Assembly: GCA_009746045.1 (NCBI GenBank)
Contig: RPFO01000246.1
Coordinates: 3,033,758 to 3,097,757, forward strand
Reading direction: 5' to 3'
Origin: Mesostigma viride
Lineage: Eukaryota > Streptophyta > Mesostigmatophyceae > Mesostigmatales > Mesostigmataceae
DNA length: 64,000 bases
Shown: one piece after another, positions 1 through 9,102 of the stretch
Numbering within the stretch: position 1 is the stretch's first letter
Layout: each line of letters opens with the position of its first letter
The notes under the pieces: generated by a model
Told to the model about the DNA's origin: nothing
Databases searched by the model: none
Seen by the model: only the letters and a program-made list of their open reading frames with translations
Program-made: the position numbers and the translations under genes

Positions 1-177
1 TGGCAGGGCCCATTCATGCACTAAATGTAATTATTTGACCCCAGGTTTTTGATAGAAACTAAAAAAGTGTGTTATCTGTCATGGGCACGAATGCCAGGGT
101 CAAATTTTAATGTTTGCATATATATATTTTAATTCCACTTGGTCCTAAATTTAGGACTTTTACTGGGAAGATGGACA
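1..177. other. AT-rich sequence, nothing recognised
   Basis: This stretch lies outside the homology shared by the two copies of element X and its LINE flank, which breaks off at about 178. No coding signal or repeat was recognised. Confidence 0.5.
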
Positions 178-330
178 CTAGTCTACAAAATCCTAACTAC
201 ACTTCTCCCCAAAGCGCCCCTTCCGCTTTGGGGGAGGGGGCTTACCCACAGGGGCTGGCGTGTGAGCCGGGACATTGGTCTTCCACCTCTTCTTGTTCTG
301 CATAGGAACAGAGAGCGAAGAAATGCGGTG
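178..330 (-). pseudogene. LINE C-terminal remnant (family A), minus strand
   Basis: The minus strand reads a short basic peptide containing MQNKKRW and KPPPPKRKGRFGE. It matches the C-terminus and the start of the 3' UTR of the LINE copies at 19441-19712, 30547-30765 and 30766-31045. It is cut off at 178, inside the 3' UTR. It abuts element X directly, as the corresponding fragment at 19441 does in mirror orientation. This is a dead fragment; the family-A label is mine. Confidence 0.6.
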
Positions 331-3300
331 TGGGGACCCCTTCTCGTGGTAATGCGTTACATGTACTCCCCACCGGGCTTTGCTCTTCATGGGTTCATAA
401 AGACAACAATTATTCAGTAAGAATTTAACAAATTAGGAACATATATCCGTTGGGAGTCACTGTTACACATATACCTGAAAAGGGGCATATGATTTTTAAT
501 ACATTCTGAGCTACAACCTGCAGGTGCATGGGTTTAGTTAAGGGGACGTGGCGCGCCGAATATTTTCCGCGCCAAAAAATTCGCGGTACCAGCCGTACCG
601 TGAAAAGTGGGTGCACGGTGCGCGCACCCTTTGCGGAAGTGGCCATGGCGACTGCGTTTAGGCGAAACTAGCGATGTAGGGCTAGAGAAATGCAAAAAAA
701 TTGCTCGAATGTTGAAGACGATGATGTAATGATGTTGGATTGTGGCGGCAAGTAGCTGGTTTACAATCTCGCTGCTTTCTTTTACTGCCATCGGCATGGG
801 GGGCAGACTGCAGTTTTTGGTCGCGCGGAATAAAATAGAATTCGTGACAGCGGCAGTAAATTCGCAGTTTGGGGGGGCTTTTTGACCGTGAAGGATGCAT
901 TAATATCGGTAGCATTGAATTCCAAACCGAACTGGTGCTTTTTGCTACATTTTCGGCCATTCTCGGTAAGTAATTCTTCAGGCCTGCGCAGTGCATGTCG
1001 GAACCTTCCATGGAAGAACGGCCGTTGTTGCGCGCCTGAGCGAGGGATCTGCGAGGGCAATGTATAGATTTGTCGCGAATGTTATGTGCTATCAGTTCTT
1101 TCTTCTATGAGCTCATCGTTCGAAGTTTTTTGCGTTCTTTTTGGGCAGTTTCCGCCAGCTAGCTCGCCGTTGCTTGCCGAATACCTGGCAGCTTTAGATT
1201 GTTTTCGTTGATGTCGTGGTCAGGGCCGCTTCAGTCCAAGCCTATAGCTTCTCGGGAAGGTTTAAGGCATTTCATAAAACGTGTTCTGGCAAGGATGGTG
1301 TGCGTATGGACGCTTCTTGTTGTGTGAGAGTGACGCACCCTCTCTTCGCAGCGGCATCACAGCGCTCATGCGCTGGAGGGCCGCCAATGGTTTCTTTCCA
1401 TTTTATCGTGCAGGGGAGGAAGTGTTTTATTGACGATCATGTTGGAGATATTGCATTTGTGTGACTGCATGTAGATAGCTGCCACCATTGGTTTATTTGA
1501 GCTTTCCCTTGATATGATGATGTGAAAAGACTGCGATGTGCTGAGCCAACCAATATGGTTGACAAGGTTGACTGCATGCAAGCTTTGTATGCCATGATCT
1601 CCTCGGTTCCTTGCCCTCCATAGTTCCAGTTTGTTGCCCATCTCAGGTAGGGCAGTGAAGGAGTTGTTGCTGTGTTGATTAGCTTGGTTGGCATAAACCT
1701 TACACTCTAACCTGGGAGAAACATAGATAATGCTGGTTAGGCATTTTAGTGCCATCATCATTATTGCTATTCACATGCTTATATATCTGGCCATGCTCGA
1801 GGGAGGGTGAAGGTGTATGAGGTGTGTGGCCACCCCTTTGTGCTTCATAACATATTCAGCATGTATTTGATGCATGTTGAATGGCATGTAAAGTGTAATT
1901 GTATTAACTTGGTTACTGAGTGGTCCTTAGCGCCTGTCAGGTGGTCGTCTAGGGAACCCATCAGTGCGTGTCACAGTGACCCCAAACCGTGAGCATGTGT
2001 CGTCATCAGTGTGCTAGAGTTATTTATATGTGCTTTTGGTCATAGATTTGCTGAGTTCTAATCATGAAGTTTACAAGGTAACCTTGGGTTGACTATTGTG
2101 TATGCTCTCTTGGCATGTATGCCTAACGATCGTGTTGCTATGCTTGGGCTGGCAAGGTTGGCCATGCTGAGGGCAGGTGAGGGCAGATGAGGTGCCTAGC
2201 TGTTTGCTTATGTTTTGTGATCGAGTAGGGCATGCTTTCAGGCTTTTTGGATGGAAAAGATCATGCCTAACTGGCCTTGTACAAAGAAAAACCTCCTTTA
2301 GCTTATGTTCAGGTTTTAGCACGTTTAACTTTATAACTTGAGCTAGACTTGTCGGAATGACCTGGGACTTGGAAGACAGTTGTCCCCCTGTTAGACGGAT
2401 TTTCGCTGCAGAAAAAAGTATTTTTTTGACGTGTTTATAAAAAGTTATTCCCAATGTCCGGTAAAAAATGGGTCGTTTTGCGGGGAAATTAATAACTGTT
2501 CGAGGTTTTGCCCTTTCCATGATGTAAATAGCTCGGCAAGCTACAAACTCAGGGAACTAAAAACGCTGCAGACAGTTTTGCAAATAAATGTGTGCATTGA
2601 CTGGGGCGTACCCAGCCCTAATTAGCGTCTTTTGCCATTTATAGCGCATTATTGGCGTATATATGGGGGTAGTACCCCCAACAAGTGCATGGACAACTCA
2701 CTAGAGATGTTATTTAGTGCCCACAATCATAACTTAGCATTGTGCAAATGAATTTCAAGTGATATTAGCATAGGTCAATTTTTAAGGTTTTTGGGGTGCC
2801 ACCTCCCCTTAACTGCCACCTATACTAGAGGCCTGACATGGGGTGGAGCTTCAGTGCTTCCCCGCCTTCTCCTTCTCCCACACTGGGTGCTCCGCCTGCT
2901 TCTTCTCCGGACCGGCCTGACCGTGGGTGCACCGGCCCCGCCTCCTCCTTCTCCTCACGGGACGACTGCGCTCCACGCACATGTGGCTGCAGCATCAGTT
3001 AGCACGGGCAAGACATAGCAGTAACCGCGCTATGGCTGTTCTAGCACCAGCCTAGCAGACTGCCATGATTACTCAGCAAACCCACGACAGCTAAACCCTT
3101 GGCTGTCACAACCAGTCCATGCATCATTAAGTATGGGTACGGGGAAAGCTTCCCGCGTATCCATGGCCATATGAATGACAGGGCAACACAACAACTTGCA
3201 CCCTAGCCCCCCGTGCAAACACAAAAACGTGGGTCGTGGCTTCCACGCCCCATCCGCCATGCATGACAGCGCGTAATTTACTCGCATTCACACCGGGCTG

Positions 3301-5385
3301 CATCCCAGCGCCGTTGCTGTCCCCATGTGATACGTCGGCTGATTAAGCAGATACACAGCTGAGTCTGATGTAAAACGCTAAACCCCAAACCCATGCAGAC
3401 CACAGTCAAGGACGCGTGCATGTGAAGCCATGCCAATTGTGAACCGTACAGCAATTGACTTTTCAAGCCTGAACAGGTGGATAGCAGATACTAGCCTGGA
3501 AGAGGTTACAGGGGCACATGTCCATTAGCGAGCGGAACACAGCATACACCCTACAAGCGTACCGCACAATGTCCTCCTGCAATTGTCTGCAGATCTCCAA
3601 ATGCCGCAGACATCTCCACTGCTCTCGTGGCGATTGCAAATGCTTCATGCCGCAGACATCTCCACTGCTCTCATGGCGATTGCAAATGCTTGATGCCGCA
3701 CCTCTGCTTACAGCAGAAAAGCTTCCTCCGGGCGAGGCACCTGACTGGAACCAACACCCATTCCTTGGCTTGACAATGTGGCCATGACAGCATCGTGAAT
3801 CTCCTTCGCCAACGCCCACACATCAGGACCCGTGCGCTGCACCGCCATGGCCACAGGCTGCACCGCTGCAATCGATGCAGCATTCACTGCCTGCGCCGCA
3901 CCATGTACTGCATGCACGAAAGCCAATCCTGGCTCGGTTATCATGGTCTTGCCCGATTCCTGCTGCTTCTTCTTCTTCGATGCAGTCATGCGCACTTTAT
4001 ACCCCTTCCTCTCCAAGCACGCCTTCAGCACCTGGTTCGTGCGGTGCTGAATATGCTTCTGAAGGCGCGCCTTCTAAACACAAATTGTTGGCAATGTATG
4101 ATTCCCAAACGGCATGATAGGCACATAATCAGTCCCATTAATTGCTTTAATTGCGGCAGTCAATGCACCAGAACACCTGTTGAAAAAAGAAGGTTATGCA
4201 TGCTAGCGATTACCCGCGGCAAGAAGCAATCAACACGCCTAGCTAACAACTGCAACCACAATGTAATTCATGACGGGCCACTCACCGCTAGCCTGCTCTC
4301 CTGCTTCAATGTCTCCCCATTCTCAAGGCATCCATTGTAAACCTCTCCGTCTTCACCATCGTCACCGTCTTCCTCTTCCTCCACTCCGACGTATCCGTGC
4401 TTCCTTTTCCTAAGATACCTAGGGTTGTTCAAGTCGTATGTGCGGCGTTGGCACACTTCCAACAAAATTTTGGCCGCCTCTACCCATTACCATTTATTCG
4501 TACCATCATAACATATCCAGGCGTTTGAAAAATCATTCCCTCGTTCGAACTTCTACGCCTGGGCGTCCATGACGAGGCAGTCACGACGGGACGCAGATGC
4601 ACAAAAATAAAAAAGGCGACATCCCTTCAATCATTGACCAAAGAAGAGAATAAGCGCAGAACTTGGATTTCAACACCACACACCCATTACCAGCGAGCAC
4701 GGCTGGCCTGCAACCGCCATCATTTCATAACCAGAAGCCAGGACCCACACTCCATCCCGTTACCTCATCTTCCACGCACGGCTTCCGCTGCTTCCCTCTG
4801 CTCTTTCGCATTCTCCGCCAGCAACCTCGCCTTCTCCTCGTCGAACAATCCACTATAAGAATGAAATCCCCTCTATTGGACGCCATTCAGACGAACTTTG
4901 CTAGCGTCTTTTCACCGGCCCCAGCACACATAATCTATAGCCGCTTACTGACAACGGCCGACAACGACAACTGCTGAACAGGCGACAAAGGCTGATAACT
5001 ACATTTTTATATTTCGCTGCATTTGCTAATAGACACGCACGTTCTCCCACTTCACCATTACAATATATAATTATCCATCTGGCCGTGGACAGGCAAAGAC
5101 CCCCTTAGTAACTTACTAAAACGTAATCTTACAGCATCGGATCACTGGCACCTAATTTACCGGTGGTAACTTCTCAACTAAGATCCGTCGCGGTAATCTC
5201 CCGTACGGTCGGTACAGTACTACGAAAGATACGTCGTGGTAACGTTACGGCTAGTAAATTTACTACCTAAGACTCGACGTTGTAATTATTACCGCCTTGG
5301 ATCTCAGGCGTGGGATCGTGCGTGGTAAGATTACCGCGTGGTAATTTACGCCTCGGATCCTTTTTACCACCCTCGGACGAAAAGT
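331..5385 (-). mobile_element. Element X, left copy, interrupted by a piggyBac-like insertion
   Basis: This segment is the reverse complement of 16661-19440. One boundary (about 5385) carries the motif TTTTCGTCCGAGGGTGGTAA, which is also present at 16668 and, inverted, at 27280-27300. Inside that end are many GTAA...TTAC-type short motifs. The body carries a broken multi-exon frame whose best pieces on the minus strand are at 4268-4465 (acidic, containing NNPRYLRKRKHGYVGVEEEE) and 3708-4031 (lysine-rich, containing TASKKKKQQESGKTM). A 2-bp insertion relative to the right copy shifts the first exon near 4850. The 2267-bp insertion at 542-2808 splits the copy. No known transposase was recognised, so class and autonomy are unknown. 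The inner boundary against the LINE remnant at 330 is approximate. Confidence 0.55.
542..2808. mobile_element. piggyBac-like non-autonomous transposon flanked by TTAA
   Basis: The left end starts GGGGACGTGGC at 542 and the right end is GCCACCTCCCC ending at 2808, so the terminal inverted repeats match at 10 of 11 positions. TTAA is present on both sides (538-541 and 2809-2812). The second copy of the host repeat has one uninterrupted TTAA at 19229-19232, which is the unoccupied site. Exact TTAA duplication with G/C-rich short terminal repeats is the hallmark of the piggyBac superfamily. No open frame resembles the DDE transposase. The longest (2071-2520, minus, 149 codons) has no recognisable motif, so this looks like an internally derived passenger element. 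Confidence 0.78.
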
Positions 5386-5815
5386 CTAGTGTGAATAGAT
5401 ATGGGGAGAGCACACAGCCCTGCCACACCCCGGTGTGCAGGGGAAACGCCGGAGTGACGCCGTCGGCGGTACGGACCTGGGCTTGGGACCCTTCATAGAA
5501 CTGGCGGATGATCTCAACGATGTACGATGGGACACGGAACAGGTGAAGGACCACCCACAGGGCGTCCCATATAACCGTATCGAATGCCTTGGTGTAGTTT
5601 CTCTATGTCGAGCAACTGGCTGAAGAACGCTGCGCGGTCCTCGGCCGGGTGCCCAGCATGTGGGGCATATCCGACAATTACCGAGAGCATAATGGGGGTC
5701 CGTCCTTCAAGGGAGCGGAAAGTGCACTGAAGGATCCGATTCGAGCAAAGTTTGTGGTCCACGAGCTGTCGGGAGAATCCGGGATAAATCGGGAGAATCC
5801 GGACCATGGTAGCTC
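5386..5815 (-). pseudogene. LINE fragment: endonuclease piece fused by deletion to a reverse-transcriptase piece
   Basis: Reading the minus strand from 5807, the frame first gives an APE-type endonuclease segment (IVGYAPHAGHPAEDRAAFF). It then shifts frame near 5600 into a reverse-transcriptase segment with TKAFDTV and GVWQGCVLSPYLF, the family's conserved motifs around the first catalytic aspartate and the following QG..LSP block. The region normally lying between endonuclease and RT is missing, so this is an internally deleted, dead copy. Right after LSPYLF the frame runs into element X at 5385, which therefore interrupts or joins the RT gene here. Confidence 0.7.
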
Positions 5816-5992
5816 GATAGATGTCGTAGTTAGTAATGGCGCTATTAGATAGATGTTGTAGGTAGCTGATGTAAATAGATTAGACCGGCCGGTAGGACTG
5901 TTTGCACCCATCCATCCATCCATCCATCCATCCATCCATCCATCGGGGTTAATGCTCCGTGACTCCCCAACGGGGGCACGAGTCTAATTCTA
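5816..5992 (+). mobile_element. LINE 3' UTR and tail (family B), plus orientation
   Basis: This stretch is strongly similar to the reverse complement of 29393-29560, the 3' UTR of the LINE at 29393-30546. Both contain TTAGATAGATGT, GATTAGACCGG, GTTTGCACCCATCC, a short CATC array, and then a terminal stem-loop block (ATGCTCCGTGACTCCCCAACG). It faces the opposite direction from the adjacent endonuclease/RT piece at 5386-5815, so the two form an inverted arrangement. Confidence 0.65.
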
Positions 5993-6063
5993 AAACACAA
6001 GACTAAAATGAATTAGGCGCCTCTCATGCTGGAGCGCTCGGAACCTGTTTTTTTCTCGGATCC

Positions 6064-6284
6064 GTCCCGGCGTGTCCCAGGTTTTTTTGGTGCTTGGGAC
6101 AAGCACCATAACCATTTCCGTAGCCTATTCCAAGTGACCAGTTTCCTATTTGCGTCCAGTTTCTTAACTTGTGATCGTGAAGTTCAGGAAAGAAGGTTGA
6201 ACGAGCGGGAAAAACGGCCGTCTCCGTCACCGTTTGCTTTTTATATATGCTTGTCCCAACGAAAAACCTGGGACAGGCCGGGAC
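6064..6284. repeat. Foldback/MITE-like element with long inverted ends
   Basis: The left end (6064-6100) reads GTCCCGGCGTGTCCCAGG, then a T run, then GGGACAAGCA. The right end (6248-6284) is its reverse complement with one substitution and a few indels. The 221-bp span has no coding content. I see no clear target-site duplication, so family assignment is open; an imperfect hairpin is the only firm observation. Confidence 0.5.
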
Positions 6285-6504
6285 AAGCCTTGCCCATGCA
6301 GCCAAACCACAGGGCGCCGCGCCGAACCAATTGGAATTTAGGTTCGCGCCGAGGTCAAGCGAGAGAGGCCCGAGCCAGAAAACAACCGGTTTTGGCCAAG
6401 CGTGAGAGGGAAATTTGGGACAGAGTCCGTACCCCTGAAAAAACAGTTTCGGACCCGAGCGTGAGAGCCCCCTTAATTAATTAACTAATTAATGGTAGCT
6501 CGAG

Positions 6505-6690
6505 CCTGCCGTTATCTGCGTATCGCCTTGACTATATCTGCGTACGCCGGGCTCAGCGCCCCTCAGTTGTCGATGCTCGCGTGCTGCAAGATTCTGTCAG
6601 CACGGTGGAATCTGACCACCGTCTCGTGCTCGCTCGCATCAGATTGCGGTTTCATGGTTTGAAACCATATCGCGACAACTGGCGCCTCAG
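6505..6690 (+). pseudogene. LINE endonuclease C-terminal fragment
   Basis: The plus frame reads LDYICVRRAQRPSVVDARVL followed by VESDHRLVLARIRLRF. The DYI block and the SDHRLV motif, which includes the catalytic histidine, are the conserved C-terminal features of APE-type endonucleases of non-LTR retrotransposons. The RT domain does not follow. The next recognisable piece is a LINE 3' end at 6770, so the middle of the element is deleted. Confidence 0.7.
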
Positions 6691-6769
6691 CCAGATCTCG
6701 ATCAAGGTGCTCCGGATTGTACTGAAGGATGCCGACAAGATGTCGAGGCAGAAGAGCAGGCCCTGTCTG

Positions 6770-6965
6770 TGGGCAAGCCCCCCACCCCCCCCAAGCGGAA
6801 GGGGCGCAGTTGTTGAGAAGCGTAGTTAGGATTTTCTAGACTAGATAGCTTAGAGTTAGCTTAGTTCGATATTCCGCGGCTTCGCCTACCTCCACCCATA
6901 TCCAGCAAGGAGTATGTGCTACATGATCGATCTCCCAACGAGTCATGTTAATTTAACTTAATTGC
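6770..6965 (+). mobile_element. LINE 3' end, family A (C-terminus plus 3' UTR)
   Basis: The sequence AAGCGGAAGGGGCGC, then GTTAGGATTTTCTAGA, TAGCTTAGAGTTAGCTTAG, CGCGGCTTCG and a CATGATC...CTCCCAACG block matches the 3' ends at 19500-19700, 30590-30760 and 30870-31030. The copy ends in an AT-rich tail near 6960. Only the last codons and UTR remain. Confidence 0.65.
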
Positions 6966-7784
6966 GTAAATTCGACGGTTGAATTAAAGGCAGAGAAGCG
7001 GTTGACTGGTAGTACTGTACGCAGTGCTGGTCGGAATTTCCGGTCAGCGATGCGGACTTTGCATCTCACGTTTTACATGGAAAAGAGCCCTCTAGCTTGC
7101 GTTGTGCATACTGTGCTGTACGTGGCAAACTTATTCCCCACCGGCCGGCCGTCGGATTGCACCGTCAACATTTGAGCGTCGATGCTCGTCGATGAACCCA
7201 ACGCAATTAAGGGCTTCATGTACGAAAATTAAGAAGTATCTGGAAAATGGCGTAGCGGCAACGAGGGGCGAATTTGGAAAGTTACACAACTTGTAGCCCG
7301 GCGACTCCACGTCAGGCAGTCTGCAGGTAATGTCTGTAGGTATACAGTCCGCCGGCGTGAATAATTAATTTATGTGACAATTTGACATGCAATTTGACAA
7401 ATGGTGACATTAGCCTAGTCAGGGTAAAACTCAGCTCAGGAAATCGTCTGAGCGCGGACGGTCCGCTCTTCACGCGTACCTCTCCAAATAATTTGGCTTC
7501 GCCCTTTCTTCGATCGAACCTTTGGTAATTCTTCCGAAAATGGGCTCCGCCGGATGAATAGAGATGGAAATGTCGGCAGCCTTGCTCATTGAATTATTAT
7601 CTACGCCCCCTTCTCAAGAAGGTTCCAGCCGCGTGTTCAGCCCGTCTCACGGTTCGAGACTGAACAAGTCTCGAGTGCAGACACGTGTGTAGTACTCCTA
7701 CACACAGATCTCGAATGATTTATCTAGTACCAAATCCGAAAGGCTTGCATCACTCCCCGGAAAGGAGAACTTTTGCGGATGACT
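6966..7784. other. Intergenic, nothing recognised
   Basis: There are no coding-like frames, no tandem repeats of note and no splice-linked conserved peptides. Composition is mixed. Confidence 0.4.
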
Positions 7785-8105
7785 GTAGGTGTCAAAGAGA
7801 CAACCAGCGCAGGCCAGAAATCGGGAGAATCCGGACCATGGTAGCTCGAGCCTGCCGTTATCTTGTCCGCGTGTTCGAGTCGTTCAGGATGATGAAGATG
7901 AATGTAGGTGTCAGTTGGCGGTGCCCTAGGATCCGGAGACGTCCGTCCTATAGTCAGCGAAATTGGTGCGAGAGGTCCCCAGTTCGATTCCGGCCTGGAT
8001 TCATTTGCAGATCGCCTTTTTCCGCGTTTTCTGCGGACCGGCACTGAACGCAAATGGTTTTCACCTTTGCGGCGTGCCAAATCAGAAAATTATCAAGGAG
8101 ACTTG
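7785..8105 (+). repeat. Dispersed repeat with a tRNA-like block
   Basis: The block at 7793-7930 (CAAAGAGACAACCAGCGCAGG, GAATCCGGACCATGGTAGCTCGAGCC) has relatives at 8570-8605, 8879-8915, 43499-43545 and, inverted, 59115-59345, so it is a dispersed family. Downstream, 7983-8000 (AGTTCGATTCCGGCC) resembles a tRNA T-arm / internal B box, and TGAAT at 7895 could pair with ATTCA at about 8002. No proper anticodon arm is visible, so this is at most a tRNA-derived (SINE-like) fragment. Confidence 0.35.
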
Positions 8106-9102
8106 AAACCTTGATAACATACCTATTATATAGCGTAAGCTAGCTAGCTTACGTGGAGAGCGATCGCTATCTAGATGACGTACCTAGATATGGTACGCGG
8201 GGCCGGATCGAAACAGCTTGCTAGCGCTTGATCAGCCTAACGTCTGGCCGGGAGGGTCTAGCTAGTGGTGAGCACCATATTGCTGCGATCGCTCTCCCAC
8301 AGTTTACGAGGAAATTACCCGCGCAAATGGAAAACCACTGAAACTGGGTCTAGCTAGTCAGTCCTTACATTAAGTAAGTACTTGAGTGTCATGCGCATGG
8401 GCATTATGTTTATTACGTTTCTTACGTTTATTATGTGTCATTACGTTAACCATGCCATGTTTCCAAACGTGCAAGAACTGCACACAGTGCAAAGGAAAAA
8501 ATGTAGGTATCAATATGGGACAGCCCTGGGCATGCAGCTAGCTCATGCATGCAGGTAAGACATTGCTTGGGAAATCCGGACCATGGTAGCTCGAGCCTGC
8601 CTGTAAGTTCTTATCAGGCCACATGCTTAATTTAGAACTCATCACTACGGCATGGCACCGGGAATCTGCTAGCTACCATGGAACATGGTTTAAAATGGAG
8701 AGCTAAAAAGCTGCAGCACCCATCAGCAAAGAAAAACGTCCTGGCTATGCCACGGGCATCCTCCCTGCACCCACTTTGCATCCCCCTGCAAGGCATTCGC
8801 CATGCGCAACCCTATCAATACACACCCCCTGCCCATCATGTGCTGGGCAGACACCGACTTACAGCTGATACAGAGCTGATCCAGATTTCTGGCCTGCGCT
8901 GCTTGTCTTGTTTATGGCACAGTCGCTCCAGTATTGCTATTGATTACCCGCAAAAACAACAGGCTTCCCGCCTGACTTAAAAAAAAAAAAAAAAAAAGAC
9001 CGTTCACCCTGGTCGCCCGCCCATGCCACACCCACTAAGGGTCATCCCTGTGAAACGTGACAGCGCTATTCGACTAAACGCTGTCTCAGTGACCATGCCT
9101 GG
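8106..9102. other. Intergenic with small palindrome, repeat pieces and an A tract
   Basis: There is a perfect 20-bp palindrome at 8134-8153 (CGTAAGCTAGCTAGCTTACG). Pieces of the dispersed repeat lie at 8570-8605 and 8879-8915. A run of A residues at about 8980-8997 follows the second piece and may mark a retroposed copy. The open frame at 8678-8980 shows no recognisable domain. The 3' end of the minus-strand fusion gene should lie here; the plus strand reads TTACA near 8864, i.e. TGTAA on the gene strand. Confidence 0.4.

Noticed and set aside
7893-8005. A functional tRNA gene
   Set aside because: Only a T-arm-like block and weak acceptor pairing are visible. There is no credible anticodon arm.
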